Shown here: piece by piece, positions 14,774 to 21,038 of the stretch
Layout: each line of letters opens with the position of its first letter
Position numbering within the stretch: position 1 is the stretch's first letter
Assembly: GCF_910584465.1 (NCBI RefSeq)
Contig: NZ_CAJUBK010000043.1
Location: 1 to 22,685, forward strand
Source of the DNA: an uncultured Oscillibacter sp.
GTDB taxonomy: Bacteria; Bacillota; Clostridia; Oscillospirales; Oscillospiraceae
Direction: 5' to 3'
Length of the DNA: 22,685 bases
Position numbers and translations under genes: made by a program
Notes under the pieces: model-generated
Databases searched by the model: none
What the model saw: only the letters and a program-made list of their open reading frames with translations
Told to the model about the DNA's origin: nothing

Positions 14774-14802
14774 ATCATAGCATGGCACAGACTTCCTGGC
14801 AA
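14774..14802 (-). promoter_or_regulatory. Sigma-A type promoter of the GNAT gene
   Basis: On the minus strand TTGCCA (14797-14802) and TATGAT (14774-14779) each match the consensus at 5 of 6 positions and are 17 bases apart. The start codon is about 30 bases beyond the -10 box. Confidence 0.72.
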
Positions 14803-14902
14803 CTTGTTTCCGTGGAATTGCCGAAGTCTCAGCCAGCAACATACATCTTGAACAGGGGGCCGCCGCCCGTCCATGCGCCTTGCATCCCGGGCCCGGCTGT
14901 GG

Positions 14903-15093
14903 TATAGTCAACACAGTTGAAAAGAAGTGAAACTTCTTTTCGACCGGCAAACCTTTGGTTTGCCGGGGCGCAAAGCGCCCATGTGTTTCCTATGAAGTCA
15001 TGCACAGCAAGCCGCTTGTGCGGCTTGAGGCGCTGTTTTACAGCGCCTCTCTGAAAAGGATCCTTTGGATCCTTTTCAACTGTGCTGACTATA
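14903..15093. mobile_element. 191-bp non-coding element: terminal inverted repeats enclosing six hairpins (MITE-like)
   Basis: The ends form a 22-base terminal inverted repeat with one mismatch: left 14903-14924 (begins TATAGTCA, ends GAAAAG), right 15072-15093. Inside lie six perfect hairpins with very short loops: 14919-14941 (10-bp stem, GAA loop), 14944-14966 (10 bp, TTT), 14967-14979 (5 bp, AAA), 15008-15027 (8 bp, TTGT), 15028-15048 (9 bp, TTT) and 15053-15077 (11 bp, TTT). Only 14981-15007 lacks a stem. The outermost hairpins share the GAAAAG arm of the terminal repeats, so one large cruciform and separate hairpins are alternative folds. No reading frame in it looks like a protein. Outer TATA at both ends may include a TA target duplication. 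Calling it mobile is inference from the repeat structure; a structured RNA or regulatory element is the alternative. Confidence 0.65.
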
Positions 15094-15161
15094 AGAGCAG
15101 GAGCATCGACTGCGGGAGCTGCGCACCCAGCGGATGGGGCGCAGGGAAGGAGGCGCGCATC

Positions 15162-15722
15162 ATGAGCGAGACCATGCGGTTCACCGATCGGGCGGCCTTT
15201 CGGAGCTGGCTCTCCGAGCACGGCCTTTCGAAGGAAGGCATTTGGATCTTGTTCGGCAAGGCCGGCGGGCCGAAGACGCTGACGGCCGGGGAGGCGCTGG
15301 AAGAGGCGCTCTGCTTTGGATGGATCGACGGGCAGATGCAGCGCATCGACGGCAAGACCTATCGGAAATATTTCTCCATGCGCCGGGAGAAGAGCAAGTG
15401 GTCCGAGAAGAACAAGGCGCTGGTCGAGAGCCTGGAGGAGCGGGGGCTGATGACGGACCTCGGCAGGGAGAAGATCGAGGAGGCCAAGAGGGACGGCCGG
15501 TGGGACGCCCCAAGGCCCGCGGCGGTCACGGAGGAGCAGATCGCCGCGTTGTCCGCCCTGCTGGAGGGGCATGAGCCCGCCGCCACCCATTTCCGGGCCA
15601 TGTCCTTATCCGTGAAGAAGACCTATACGCGGGCGTATCTCGACGCGAAGACCGACGATGGACGGGAGAAGCGGTTCGCCTGGATGGTGGACCGGCTGGA
15701 CCGGGGCCTGAAGCCTATGTGA
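15162..15722 (+). CDS. YdeI/OmdA family protein
   Basis: The 186-residue protein matches the YdeI or OmpD-associated (OmdA) family, annotated as bacteriocin-protection proteins; the molecular role is not settled. Visible are MRFTDRAAFRSWLSEHG, GIWILFGKAGG, the family core EALEEALCFGWIDGQMQRID, then TYRKYFSMRREKSKWSEKNK, and a C-terminal domain ending with the Lys/Arg-rich SVKKTYTRAYLDAKT. No signal peptide or membrane segment is present. ATG 15162 follows AAGGAGG at 15147-15153. The frame stays open upstream through the hairpin element, but nothing there resembles the family. recQ follows 37 bases later, probably on the same transcript. Confidence 0.88.
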   Translation: MSETMRFTDRAAFRSWLSEHGLSKEGIWILFGKAGGPKTLTAGEALEEALCFGWIDGQMQRIDGKTYRKYFSMRREKSKWSEKNKALVESLEERGLMTDLGREKIEEAKRDGRWDAPRPAAVTEEQIAALSALLEGHEPAATHFRAMSLSVKKTYTRAYLDAKTDDGREKRFAWMVDRLDRGLKPM

Positions 15723-15759
15723 CGGTAAGGACCGGCAGGACCGACAGGAGGCGTCCCCT

Positions 15760-17604
15760 ATGGACAAGCTGTCCCTTTTGAAGCAATATTTCGGCCACAG
15801 CGGCTTCCGCCCCGGGCAGGAGGCGCTGGTGGACGCCCTGCTGAGCGGCAGGGACGCGCTGGGGGTCATGCCCACCGGGGCGGGGAAGTCCGTGTGCTAT
15901 CAGCTCCCGGCCCTGCTGCTGCCGGGGCTGACGCTGGTGATCTCCCCGCTGATCTCCCTGATGAAGGACCAGGTGACGGCCCTTGCCCAGGCGGGCATCC
16001 CCGCGGCCTGCATCAACTCCTCCCTGGACGCGGAGGAATCCCGGGAGGTCTACCGCCAGGTGCGGCGGGGCGGGTGCAGGCTCCTCTACGCCGCGCCGGA
16101 GCGGCTCCAGGCCGAGGGGTTCCGCCGCCTGCTGGAGGGCGTGCCGGTCTCCTTGCTGGCGGTGGACGAGGCCCACTGCGTCTCCCAGTGGGGCCAGGAC
16201 TTCCGGCCCAGCTATCTGGCGATCGCCGGCCTGCTGGCGTCCCTGCCGGTCCGGCCTCCCGTGGGGGCCTTCACCGCCACCGCCACGGCGGCGGTGCGGC
16301 GGGACATCGAGGACCTGCTGACCCTCCGGGATCCCCTGCGGGTCACCACCGGCTTCGACCGGCCCAACCTCTTCTTCGAGGTCGTCCGGGCCAGGGACAA
16401 GGACCTGTGGCTCAGCCGCTTCCTGGCGGAGCGGCCCGGGCAGAGCGGCATCGTTTACTGCGCCACGCGGAAGACCGTGGACGCGGTCTGGAGCTCCCTG
16501 CTGGCCCAGGGGATCCCCGCCGCCCGGTATCACGCCGGGATGGAGGACCAGGAGCGCCGCCGGAGCCAGGAGGGCTTCGTCTACGACCGGGCCCGGGTCA
16601 TGGTGGCGACCAACGCCTTCGGCATGGGCATCGACAAGTCCAACGTCAGCTTCGTGGTCCACTATAACATGCCCAAGGATCTGGAGAGCTACTACCAGGA
16701 GGCGGGCCGGGCCGGGCGGGACGGCGCTCCCGCCCGCTGCGTCCTGCTCTACGCTCCCGGCGACGTGCAGACCGCCAAGTACCTGATCGGCCACTCCCAG
16801 GAGGAGCCGGGGGAGGCGGATCCGGACCGCCTCAGGCGGGACCTGGACCGGCTGGACCGCATGGTCCGCTACTGCAAGACCAGCGGCTGTCTCCGGGCGG
16901 ACATCCTGGACTACTTCGGGGAGATCCACGGCGGCGGGTGCGGCAGCTGCGGCAACTGCGCCGGGGACCGCGTAGACCGGGACATCACCGTGGAGGCCCA
17001 GAAGATCCTCTCCGCCGTGGCACGGGTGGAGAAGCGCTATGCCTACGGCCTGGGGGCCGCCGTCATCATCAAGCTCCTCCGGGGCAGCCGGGACAAGCGG
17101 GTGCTCCAGCTGGGGCTGGACCGGCTCCCGACCCACGGGGCCATGAGGGGCGTGCCCGCGGAACGCATCCAGCAGTACATGGACGTCCTGATGGAGGGCG
17201 GATACCTGGCCAGCAGCGGCGGGGAGTACCCCGTCCTCCGCCTGACGGCCCGGGCGGGGGACGTGCTCTTCCGGGGGGAGCGGGTGGTCTTCCGGGACCG
17301 GGCCCCCCAGCCGGAGACCGTCCCCTCCGGCAGGACCGGGGCGGCGGCGTCTCCCGGCGCTCCGGACGCGGACGACAGCCTGCTCAGCGCTTTGAAGGCC
17401 CTCCGTTCCCGGCTGGCCCAGGGGGCGGGCGTCCCGGCCTACGTCATCTTCTCCAACGCCACCCTGGCGGACATGGCCGCCCTGCGGCCCCTGGACATGG
17501 AGGAGTTCCTGCGGGTCTCCGGCGTGGGCCGGGTCAAGGCGGAGCGCTACGGACGGGAGTTCCTCCAGGCCATCCAGGACTGGCGGGCGGGCGTGGGGGA
17601 GTGA
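15760..17604 (+). CDS. recQ: ATP-dependent DNA helicase RecQ
   Basis: RecQ is a 3-prime to 5-prime DNA helicase that acts in recombination and replication-fork repair. Domains in order: helicase lobe 1 with Walker A MPTGAGKSVCYQLP (Lys43), the DEAH box (Asp136 to His139) and SQWGQDFRPSY; lobe 2 with GIVYCATRK, FGMGIDKSNVSFVVHYNMPK and YYQEAGRAGRDG; the RecQ zinc site (about 371-401, cysteines in RYCKTSGC and CGSCGNC); the RQC winged helix (about 405-520); and a C-terminal HRDC domain (about 541-608, SLLSALKALRSRLAQ). At 614 residues it is full length. ATG 15760 follows CAGGAGG. A perfect bidirectional terminator follows. Confidence 0.97.
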   Translation: MDKLSLLKQYFGHSGFRPGQEALVDALLSGRDALGVMPTGAGKSVCYQLPALLLPGLTLVISPLISLMKDQVTALAQAGIPAACINSSLDAEESREVYRQVRRGGCRLLYAAPERLQAEGFRRLLEGVPVSLLAVDEAHCVSQWGQDFRPSYLAIAGLLASLPVRPPVGAFTATATAAVRRDIEDLLTLRDPLRVTTGFDRPNLFFEVVRARDKDLWLSRFLAERPGQSGIVYCATRKTVDAVWSSLLAQGIPAARYHAGMEDQERRRSQEGFVYDRARVMVATNAFGMGIDKSNVSFVVHYNMPKDLESYYQEAGRAGRDGAPARCVLLYAPGDVQTAKYLIGHSQEEPGEADPDRLRRDLDRLDRMVRYCKTSGCLRADILDYFGEIHGGGCGSCGNCAGDRVDRDITVEAQKILSAVARVEKRYAYGLGAAVIIKLLRGSRDKRVLQLGLDRLPTHGAMRGVPAERIQQYMDVLMEGGYLASSGGEYPVLRLTARAGDVLFRGERVVFRDRAPQPETVPSGRTGAAASPGAPDADDSLLSALKALRSRLAQGAGVPAYVIFSNATLADMAALRPLDMEEFLRVSGVGRVKAERYGREFLQAIQDWRAGVGE

Positions 17605-17651
17605 GCGGCGCGCCCCTCCTCCCCGGCGCCGCCGGGGCAGGGCTTTTCACG

Positions 17652-17687
17652 AAAAATGACCGCGGTCGCCGACCGCGGTCATTTTTT
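17652..17687. terminator. Bidirectional terminator between recQ and pgsA
   Basis: A perfect 16-base-pair stem (AAAAATGACCGCGGTC and its complement) with a GCC loop ends in a T run on the plus strand and begins with an A run that serves the minus strand. It lies 47 bases after recQ and 9 bases past the pgsA stop, so it can end both converging transcripts. Confidence 0.92.
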
Positions 17688-17695
17688 GTAGGAGG

Positions 17696-18277
17696 TCAGG
17701 CGGAGCGGATCACGTCCTTGTTCTTCACGAAGTACTCCACGCCGGACCACAGGGTGGTCAGGGTGATCGCCCAGGCGCAGACCGCGTCGATCCACGAGAT
17801 ATACCGGTCCCAGGGCACCGCGGTCAGGTAAGCCCCGGACCGGTAGGCGGCCAGCGCGCCCCCCAGGTACAGCATCACCGCGATGCACACCATCGTCGCG
17901 GCGGTCTTCACCTTCCCGGACCACCCGGCGGCGATCACCCGCCCGTTGTCCACCGCGATCATCCGAAGGCCGCTGACGGCGAACTCCCGCGTGATGACCA
18001 CCGCCAGCATCCAGGCGGGCATCCGGCCCTGCTCCACGAACCACAGCATCGCCGACACCACCAGGATCTTGTCCGCCAGGGGATCGGCGAACTTACCGAA
18101 GTCCGTGACCAGGCCGTACTTCCGGGCGATCTTCCCGTCCAGCAGGTCCGTCAGGCTGGCGATGATGAAGATGGCCAGCGCCGCGTAGTCCGCGCCGGGG
18201 AAGCCCCAGTACAGCACGCCCAGGAACACCGGCGTCAGGATGATGCGCAGCAGGGTCAGTTTGTTGGGCAGATTCAT
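17696..18277 (-). CDS. pgsA: CDP-diacylglycerol--glycerol-3-phosphate 3-phosphatidyltransferase PgsA
   Basis: PgsA makes phosphatidylglycerol phosphate, the committed step to phosphatidylglycerol and cardiolipin, in the cytoplasmic membrane. The 193-residue protein starts MNLPNKLTLLRIILTPVF, typical of PgsA. The CDP-alcohol phosphotransferase signature is complete: LTDLLDGKIARKYG followed by TDFGKFADPLADK. About five hydrophobic helices are visible. ATG 18277 follows AGGAGGAAGG (minus strand). Its start overlaps the stop of the Cdd1-type gene as ATGA, so it is the last gene of the rimO operon. The rimO-pgsA linkage is common in Firmicutes. Phosphatidylserine synthase is less likely given the N-terminus. 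Confidence 0.95.
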   Translation of the reverse strand: MNLPNKLTLLRIILTPVFLGVLYWGFPGADYAALAIFIIASLTDLLDGKIARKYGLVTDFGKFADPLADKILVVSAMLWFVEQGRMPAWMLAVVITREFAVSGLRMIAVDNGRVIAAGWSGKVKTAATMVCIAVMLYLGGALAAYRSGAYLTAVPWDRYISWIDAVCAWAITLTTLWSGVEYFVKNKDVIRSA

Positions 18278-18549
18278 AGTCCTTCCTCCTCGGGGTACGT
18301 CTTGTCCTTCCAGTACCACCATTTCAGCTTCTCCGGGTCCCGGTCCTCGTGCTCGGCGTAGTAGACCGCCGCCCGCCAGACGTAGAGGGCGCAGCGGTCC
18401 TCCTGGTGCCCCTTCATCACGCGCTCCCGGAGGTACAGCTCCTCCGGGTCCCGGCCCCGGAGGTCCGCCGGCTCCCGGATGCCCAGGGCCTCCATGACGG
18501 CGGCGATGCGGGCCCCCACGCCGGGGATCTCCTGCAGGGGGCTTTTCAT
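18274..18549 (-). CDS. Helix-hairpin-helix protein, Cdd1/pathogenicity-locus family
   Basis: The 91-residue protein opens with a helix-hairpin-helix turn (LQEIPGVGARIAAVMEALGI), as in non-specific DNA-binding modules. It continues with ADLRGRDPEELYLRE, DRCALYVWRAAVYYAEHE and a Trp-rich end KLKWWYWKDKTYP. This combination matches the Cdd1 (pathogenicity locus) family, whose biochemical role is unknown. ATG 18549 overlaps the rimO stop and its own stop overlaps the pgsA start, both by short ATGA-type overlaps. It is thus embedded in a translationally coupled trio. A DNA- or RNA-binding role is inferred from the HhH motif only. Confidence 0.82.
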   Translation of the reverse strand: MKSPLQEIPGVGARIAAVMEALGIREPADLRGRDPEELYLRERVMKGHQEDRCALYVWRAAVYYAEHEDRDPEKLKWWYWKDKTYPEEEGL

Positions 18550-19868
18550 ACCTGCTCCCCGGTCAGTTCCCCGTCCATCACGCCCGTGAGGCGGACCGTG
18601 ACGAAGGTCCCCGGCTCAAGATCCCCCTTGGGGACGAACCAGATCCGCCCGTCGATCTCCGGGGACTCGGCGTAGCTCCGGCCATAGGCCATCTGGGCCT
18701 GGCCGTCGAAGCCCTCGCAGAGGACCTCCCGCTCCCCGCCCAGGACGGAGGCGTTGTACTCGTCGATGATGTCGGACTGCACGTCCACGGCCAGCTCCGC
18801 CCGGCGGGCGGCCTCCCGGGCGTCCGGGTGGTCCATCTGCGCGGCCTTCGTCCCCTCCTCCGGGGAGAAGGGGAACACCCCCGCCCGTTCGATCTTCTGC
18901 TCCCGCAGGAAGGCGCACAGCTCCTCGAACTCCGCCTCCCCCTCGCCGGGGAGGCCGGTGATGAGGCTGGTCCGGAGGACCAGGCCCGGGATGCGCCGCC
19001 GCAGGGTCCCGAAGAGGGCCCGGATGGACGCCTTGGTGTCCCGGCGGTGCATGGCCTTGAGGATGCCGTCGCTGCAGTGCTGGATGGGGATGTCCAGATA
19101 GGGCAGGATCTTCGGCTCCGAGGCGATGGTGTCGATCAGCTCCTCCGTGATCTCGTCGGGATAGAGGTAGTGGAGGCGGATCCAGTGGAAGTCCAGCCGG
19201 CACAGCTCCCGCAGCAGGGCGGCGAGCCGCCGCTCCCCGTACAGGTCCGTGCCGTAGCGGGTGATGTCCTGGGCGATGACCAGCAGCTCCCGCACCCCGG
19301 CGGAGCTCAGCTCCGCCGCCTCGTCCAGCAGCTCTCCCATGGGGCGGCTGCGGTACTTCCCCCGGAGGGAGGGGATCACGCAGTAGGCGCAGTGGTTGTC
19401 ACAGCCCTCGGCGATGCGGAGGTAGGCGTACCAGGGGGGCGTGGAGAGGATGCGGGGACCGCTTTGGCCGGCGGTGTGGATATCGCCGAAGCGGCAGGGG
19501 CGGAGCCCCCGGTCCATGATCTCGGCGATGGCCTCGGCGACGTCCCCGTAGCTGCCGGTGCCCAGGACGCCGTCCACCTCGGGCAGCTCCTCCAGCACGT
19601 CGGCCTGATAGCGCTGGGCCATGCAGCCGGTGACGAGGATCTTCCCCAGCTGTCCGGCCTGCTTCAGCTCCGCCAGCTCCAGGATGCTGTCGATGGCCTC
19701 CTCACAGGCGGAGGCCAGGAAGCCGCAGGTATTGACCACGGCCACGTCGGCCCCGGCGGGGGATGGGGCGATCTCATGGCCCGCCGAGAGGACCAGGGAC
19801 ATCATCTGTTCGCAGTTCACCTGGTTCTTGGCACAGCCGAGGGAGAGGAAATATACCTTGTAGGACAT
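18546..19868 (-). CDS. rimO: Ribosomal protein S12 methylthiotransferase RimO
   Basis: RimO is a radical-SAM enzyme that adds a methylthio group to an aspartate of ribosomal protein S12. The 440-residue protein has the N-terminal iron-sulfur domain with cysteines in SLGCAKNQVNCEQM, VNTCGFL and VTGCMAQRY; the radical SAM motif CDNHCAYCVIPSLRGKYRSR; the RimO-typical DFHWIRLHYLYPDEI and PYLDIPIQHCSDGILKAMHR; and a C-terminal TRAM domain (about 375-440). The motifs favour RimO over the tRNA enzymes MiaB or MtaB. I chose ATG 19868 because AAAGG (minus strand) is 9 bases upstream. An ATG three codons earlier abuts it. A long upstream extension of the frame runs through hairpin repeats and is not coding. 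Confidence 0.95.
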   Translation of the reverse strand: MSYKVYFLSLGCAKNQVNCEQMMSLVLSAGHEIAPSPAGADVAVVNTCGFLASACEEAIDSILELAELKQAGQLGKILVTGCMAQRYQADVLEELPEVDGVLGTGSYGDVAEAIAEIMDRGLRPCRFGDIHTAGQSGPRILSTPPWYAYLRIAEGCDNHCAYCVIPSLRGKYRSRPMGELLDEAAELSSAGVRELLVIAQDITRYGTDLYGERRLAALLRELCRLDFHWIRLHYLYPDEITEELIDTIASEPKILPYLDIPIQHCSDGILKAMHRRDTKASIRALFGTLRRRIPGLVLRTSLITGLPGEGEAEFEELCAFLREQKIERAGVFPFSPEEGTKAAQMDHPDAREAARRAELAVDVQSDIIDEYNASVLGGEREVLCEGFDGQAQMAYGRSYAESPEIDGRIWFVPKGDLEPGTFVTVRLTGVMDGELTGEQV

Positions 19869-19888
19869 GGGGGACATCCTTTCTTGAT

Positions 19889-19952
19889 CTCCCTTGCAGG
19901 GAGGGGCTTGTTGCCCCTTGCAGGGGCGGGGGGGGTGCTCGCCCTGCGGGCG
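19889..19952. repeat. Three consecutive GC-rich hairpins, all with TGC loops, upstream of rimO
   Basis: Three perfect small palindromes follow each other: CTCCCT-TGC-AGGGAG (19889-19903), GCCCCT-TGC-AGGGGC (19913-19927) and CGCCC-TGC-GGGCG (19940-19952). The first two are 24 bases apart start to start and share the core CCCTTGCAGGG, so they look like diverged copies of one unit. They would lie in the 5-prime leader of rimO. Dispersed repeat or leader structure cannot be told apart here. Confidence 0.6.
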
Positions 19953-19997
19953 GGGCGGGATGGGGGGGCAGCGATGGCTGGTCCATTGCACCCCCCA

Positions 19998-20032
19998 TTT
20001 TCTCTTTTTATTCCCGGAATAAAAAGAGAAAA
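19998..20032. repeat. AT-rich 16-bp perfect hairpin in the rimO upstream region
   Basis: TTTTCTCTTTTTATTC pairs perfectly with its complement around a CCG loop. The pairing extends outward with a few mismatches to 19987-20043, ending in TGCA on both sides. It is followed on the plus strand by the palindrome CCGTGCACGG at 20038-20047. It differs sharply in composition from its surroundings and has no T tract placed as in a normal terminator. Confidence 0.55.
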
Positions 20033-20256
20033 CGGGCCGTGCACGGTCCAAAAGAGAAAAACAAGGGGATGCGGTTTGCGGGGGCGCGGCGGTGAGATTT
20101 CCTAAGACAGGCATGCCCCTGCCCGCGGCCCGATTTGCGCGGGGGGTTTGGTGGTCGAAGTAAGGACTGTCCTTCTGTCCCCGCTGCCGCTGGCCTGGCA
20201 GGCGGGGGAGGACCTTGCGCCTGTCGGCTCCTATGGATGGGATGCCTTAGGGGTGC

Positions 20257-20511
20257 TTATGCGTCCGCCTGTTCACCGGGATCTCCCCGCCAGGCCGGGT
20301 CGTCGGTGATGCCCAGCAGATAGTCCGTGGAGACCTGGAAATACTCCGCCAGCAGGACCAGCTTATCGATGGTGGTACTGCGCCCGCCGCTCTCCAGCAT
20401 ACTGATGGACTTATGGGTAAGCCCTAGGATCTCTCCCAATTGCTGCTGGGTCAGGCCAGCCGCCTTCCGAAGCTGATAGACTCTCTCTTTCAATAAAATC
20501 GTAGTTTTCAT
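20257..20511 (-). CDS. XRE-family (Cro/CI-type) regulator, copy 1
   Basis: The 84-residue protein is a single helix-turn-helix domain: VYQLRKAAGLTQQQLGEILG (helices 1-2), then LTHKSISMLESGGRSTTIDK (recognition helix and helix 4), then VLLAEYFQVSTDYLLGITDD, the usual XRE end, and a short tail. ATG 20511 is chosen because AAGGTG (minus strand, 20518-20523) is 6 bases upstream; GTG 20520 lies inside that site. It faces a 36-bp palindrome with divergent promoter elements, so it probably represses itself and a plus-strand transcript. It is a paralog of the gene at 20715-20960 (about 43 identical of the first 76 positions, counted by eye). Confidence 0.93.
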   Translation of the reverse strand: MKTTILLKERVYQLRKAAGLTQQQLGEILGLTHKSISMLESGGRSTTIDKLVLLAEYFQVSTDYLLGITDDPAWRGDPGEQADA

Positions 20512-20521
20512 AAATTGCACC

Positions 20522-20572
20522 TTGACATGTTCCTATAAGTGGAGTGTACTCTACTCATAGGAACAAATTCAA
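20522..20572. promoter_or_regulatory. Divergent promoters with a 36-bp palindromic operator, XRE copy 1
   Basis: The palindrome at 20529-20564 has arms GTTCCTATAAGTGGAGT and ACTCTACTCATAGGAAC (15 of 17 positions symmetric) around a 2-base centre. A plus-strand promoter TTGACA (20522-20527) - 17 bases - TGTACT (20545-20550) and a minus-strand promoter TTGAAT (20567-20572) - 18 bases - TACACT (20543-20548) both run into it. The -10 boxes overlap at the palindrome centre, so a bound dimer would affect both directions. The symmetry is visible; use by the adjacent XRE protein is inferred. Confidence 0.72.
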
Positions 20573-20585
20573 CAGGGGGATCCAA

Positions 20586-20654
20586 ATGACGTCCGGTAGT
20601 TTGACGGCAGTTCGATGCAGTGAGCTCCTTACTCTGCGGGACGGAGCGCTGTGA
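20586..20654 (+). CDS. Possible 22-residue peptide gene opposite XRE copy 1
   Basis: An ATG at 20586 opens a 22-codon frame (begins MTSGSLTAVRCSEL, ends RDGAL). It is preceded by the ribosome-binding-like AGGGGGAT and lies about 30 bases downstream of the expected start of the plus-strand TTGACA-TGTACT promoter. A weak hairpin follows (GGGCT paired with AGCCC near 20657-20676). No family is recognised. It occupies the place that the 82-residue gene holds beside XRE copy 2. It may be a true small peptide, the remnant of a lost gene, or chance. Confidence 0.3.
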   Translation: MTSGSLTAVRCSELLTLRDGAL

Positions 20655-20714
20655 AGGGCTCCTGTCTTACAGCCCCCGATCTTTGGCATAGTCCCGGGGG
20701 ACGGAGGGTGCGGA

Positions 20715-20960
20715 TCATGGCTCCTCCTCCGGCCCCCGCCAGGTCGGGTCATCGGTGACGCCCAGAAGATAGTCCGTGGAGACATGGAAATACTTCGCCA
20801 GCAGGACCAGATTTTCAAAGGTGGTCTCTCTCGTCCTGTTTTCCATCGTGCAGATCGCCTTGTTGGAAAGACCTATGACGTCCCCTAATTGTTTTTGGCT
20901 GATGCCGGCCTGTTTGCGTAAAAGAGAAAGACGCTTATCAAATAAAATAAACTTTTCCAT
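20715..20960 (-). CDS. XRE-family (Cro/CI-type) regulator, copy 2
   Basis: The 81-residue protein is a helix-turn-helix domain (LSLLRKQAGISQKQLGDVIG, then LSNKAICTMENRTRETTFEN) ending in VLLAKYFHVSTDYLLGVTDD and a short acidic tail. ATG 20960 (MEKFILFDKRL) follows AAGAGGA (minus strand); an in-frame start five codons earlier would cover that site. Its DNA over 20738-20825 differs at only about 10 of 88 positions from copy 1 at 20289-20376, while the DNA-binding half is much more diverged. It is divergent from the 82-residue gene at 21039, with an imperfect palindrome between them, and probably regulates both. Confidence 0.93.
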   Translation of the reverse strand: MEKFILFDKRLSLLRKQAGISQKQLGDVIGLSNKAICTMENRTRETTFENLVLLAKYFHVSTDYLLGVTDDPTWRGPEEEP

Positions 20961-20968
20961 AGATCCTC

Positions 20969-21016
20969 TTGACATTTTACGATTAGTAGATCGTCATAGG
21001 ATCTACGAAAAGTAAA
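20969..21016. promoter_or_regulatory. Palindromic operator and promoter region, XRE copy 2
   Basis: Arms TTTACGATTAGTAGATC (20976-20992) and GATCTACGAAAAGTAAA (21000-21016) are symmetric at 14 of 17 positions around a 7-base centre. A consensus -35 TTGACA (20969-20974) precedes it on the plus strand, as in copy 1, but the -10 box is poor. The arm core ATTAGTAGA resembles ATGAGTAGA of the copy 1 operator. Function is inferred from symmetry and placement. Confidence 0.6.
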
Positions 21017-21038
21017 TAGTAGAAAGGATGCGTCAGCT

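Larger units (their letters stand above)
19869..20256. other. Intergenic stretch upstream of rimO, no gene recognised
   Basis: This 388-bp gap separates rimO from the first XRE gene. It holds the hairpin series at 19889-19952, an AT-rich 16-bp hairpin at 19998-20032, a direct repeat of AAAAGAGAAAA (20022-20032 and near 20054), and small palindromes such as AAGGACTGTCCTT near 20162. Frames through it are low-complexity and lack family resemblance. No convincing housekeeping promoter for rimO could be picked out. Confidence 0.6.

Noticed and set aside
14735..14950. Minus-strand 71-codon frame between the GNAT gene and the hairpin element.
   Set aside because: It covers the GNAT promoter and the end of the hairpin element, and the sequence resembles nothing.
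15065..15095. Outward promoter at the right end of the hairpin element (TTGGAT and TATAAG) that could drive ydeI-recQ.
   Set aside because: The -35 box matches poorly and the spacing is 19 bases; not strong enough to annotate.
14955..15161. Extension of the ydeI-like frame upstream through the hairpin element.
   Set aside because: The family begins near MRFTDRAAFRSW and an AAGGAGG site precedes ATG 15162.
19869..20114. Extension of the rimO frame upstream by 82 codons.
   Set aside because: It translates hairpin repeats into Pro, Lys and Cys-rich sequence. RimO proteins begin at the MSYKVYFLSLGC segment, and a ribosome binding site is present there.
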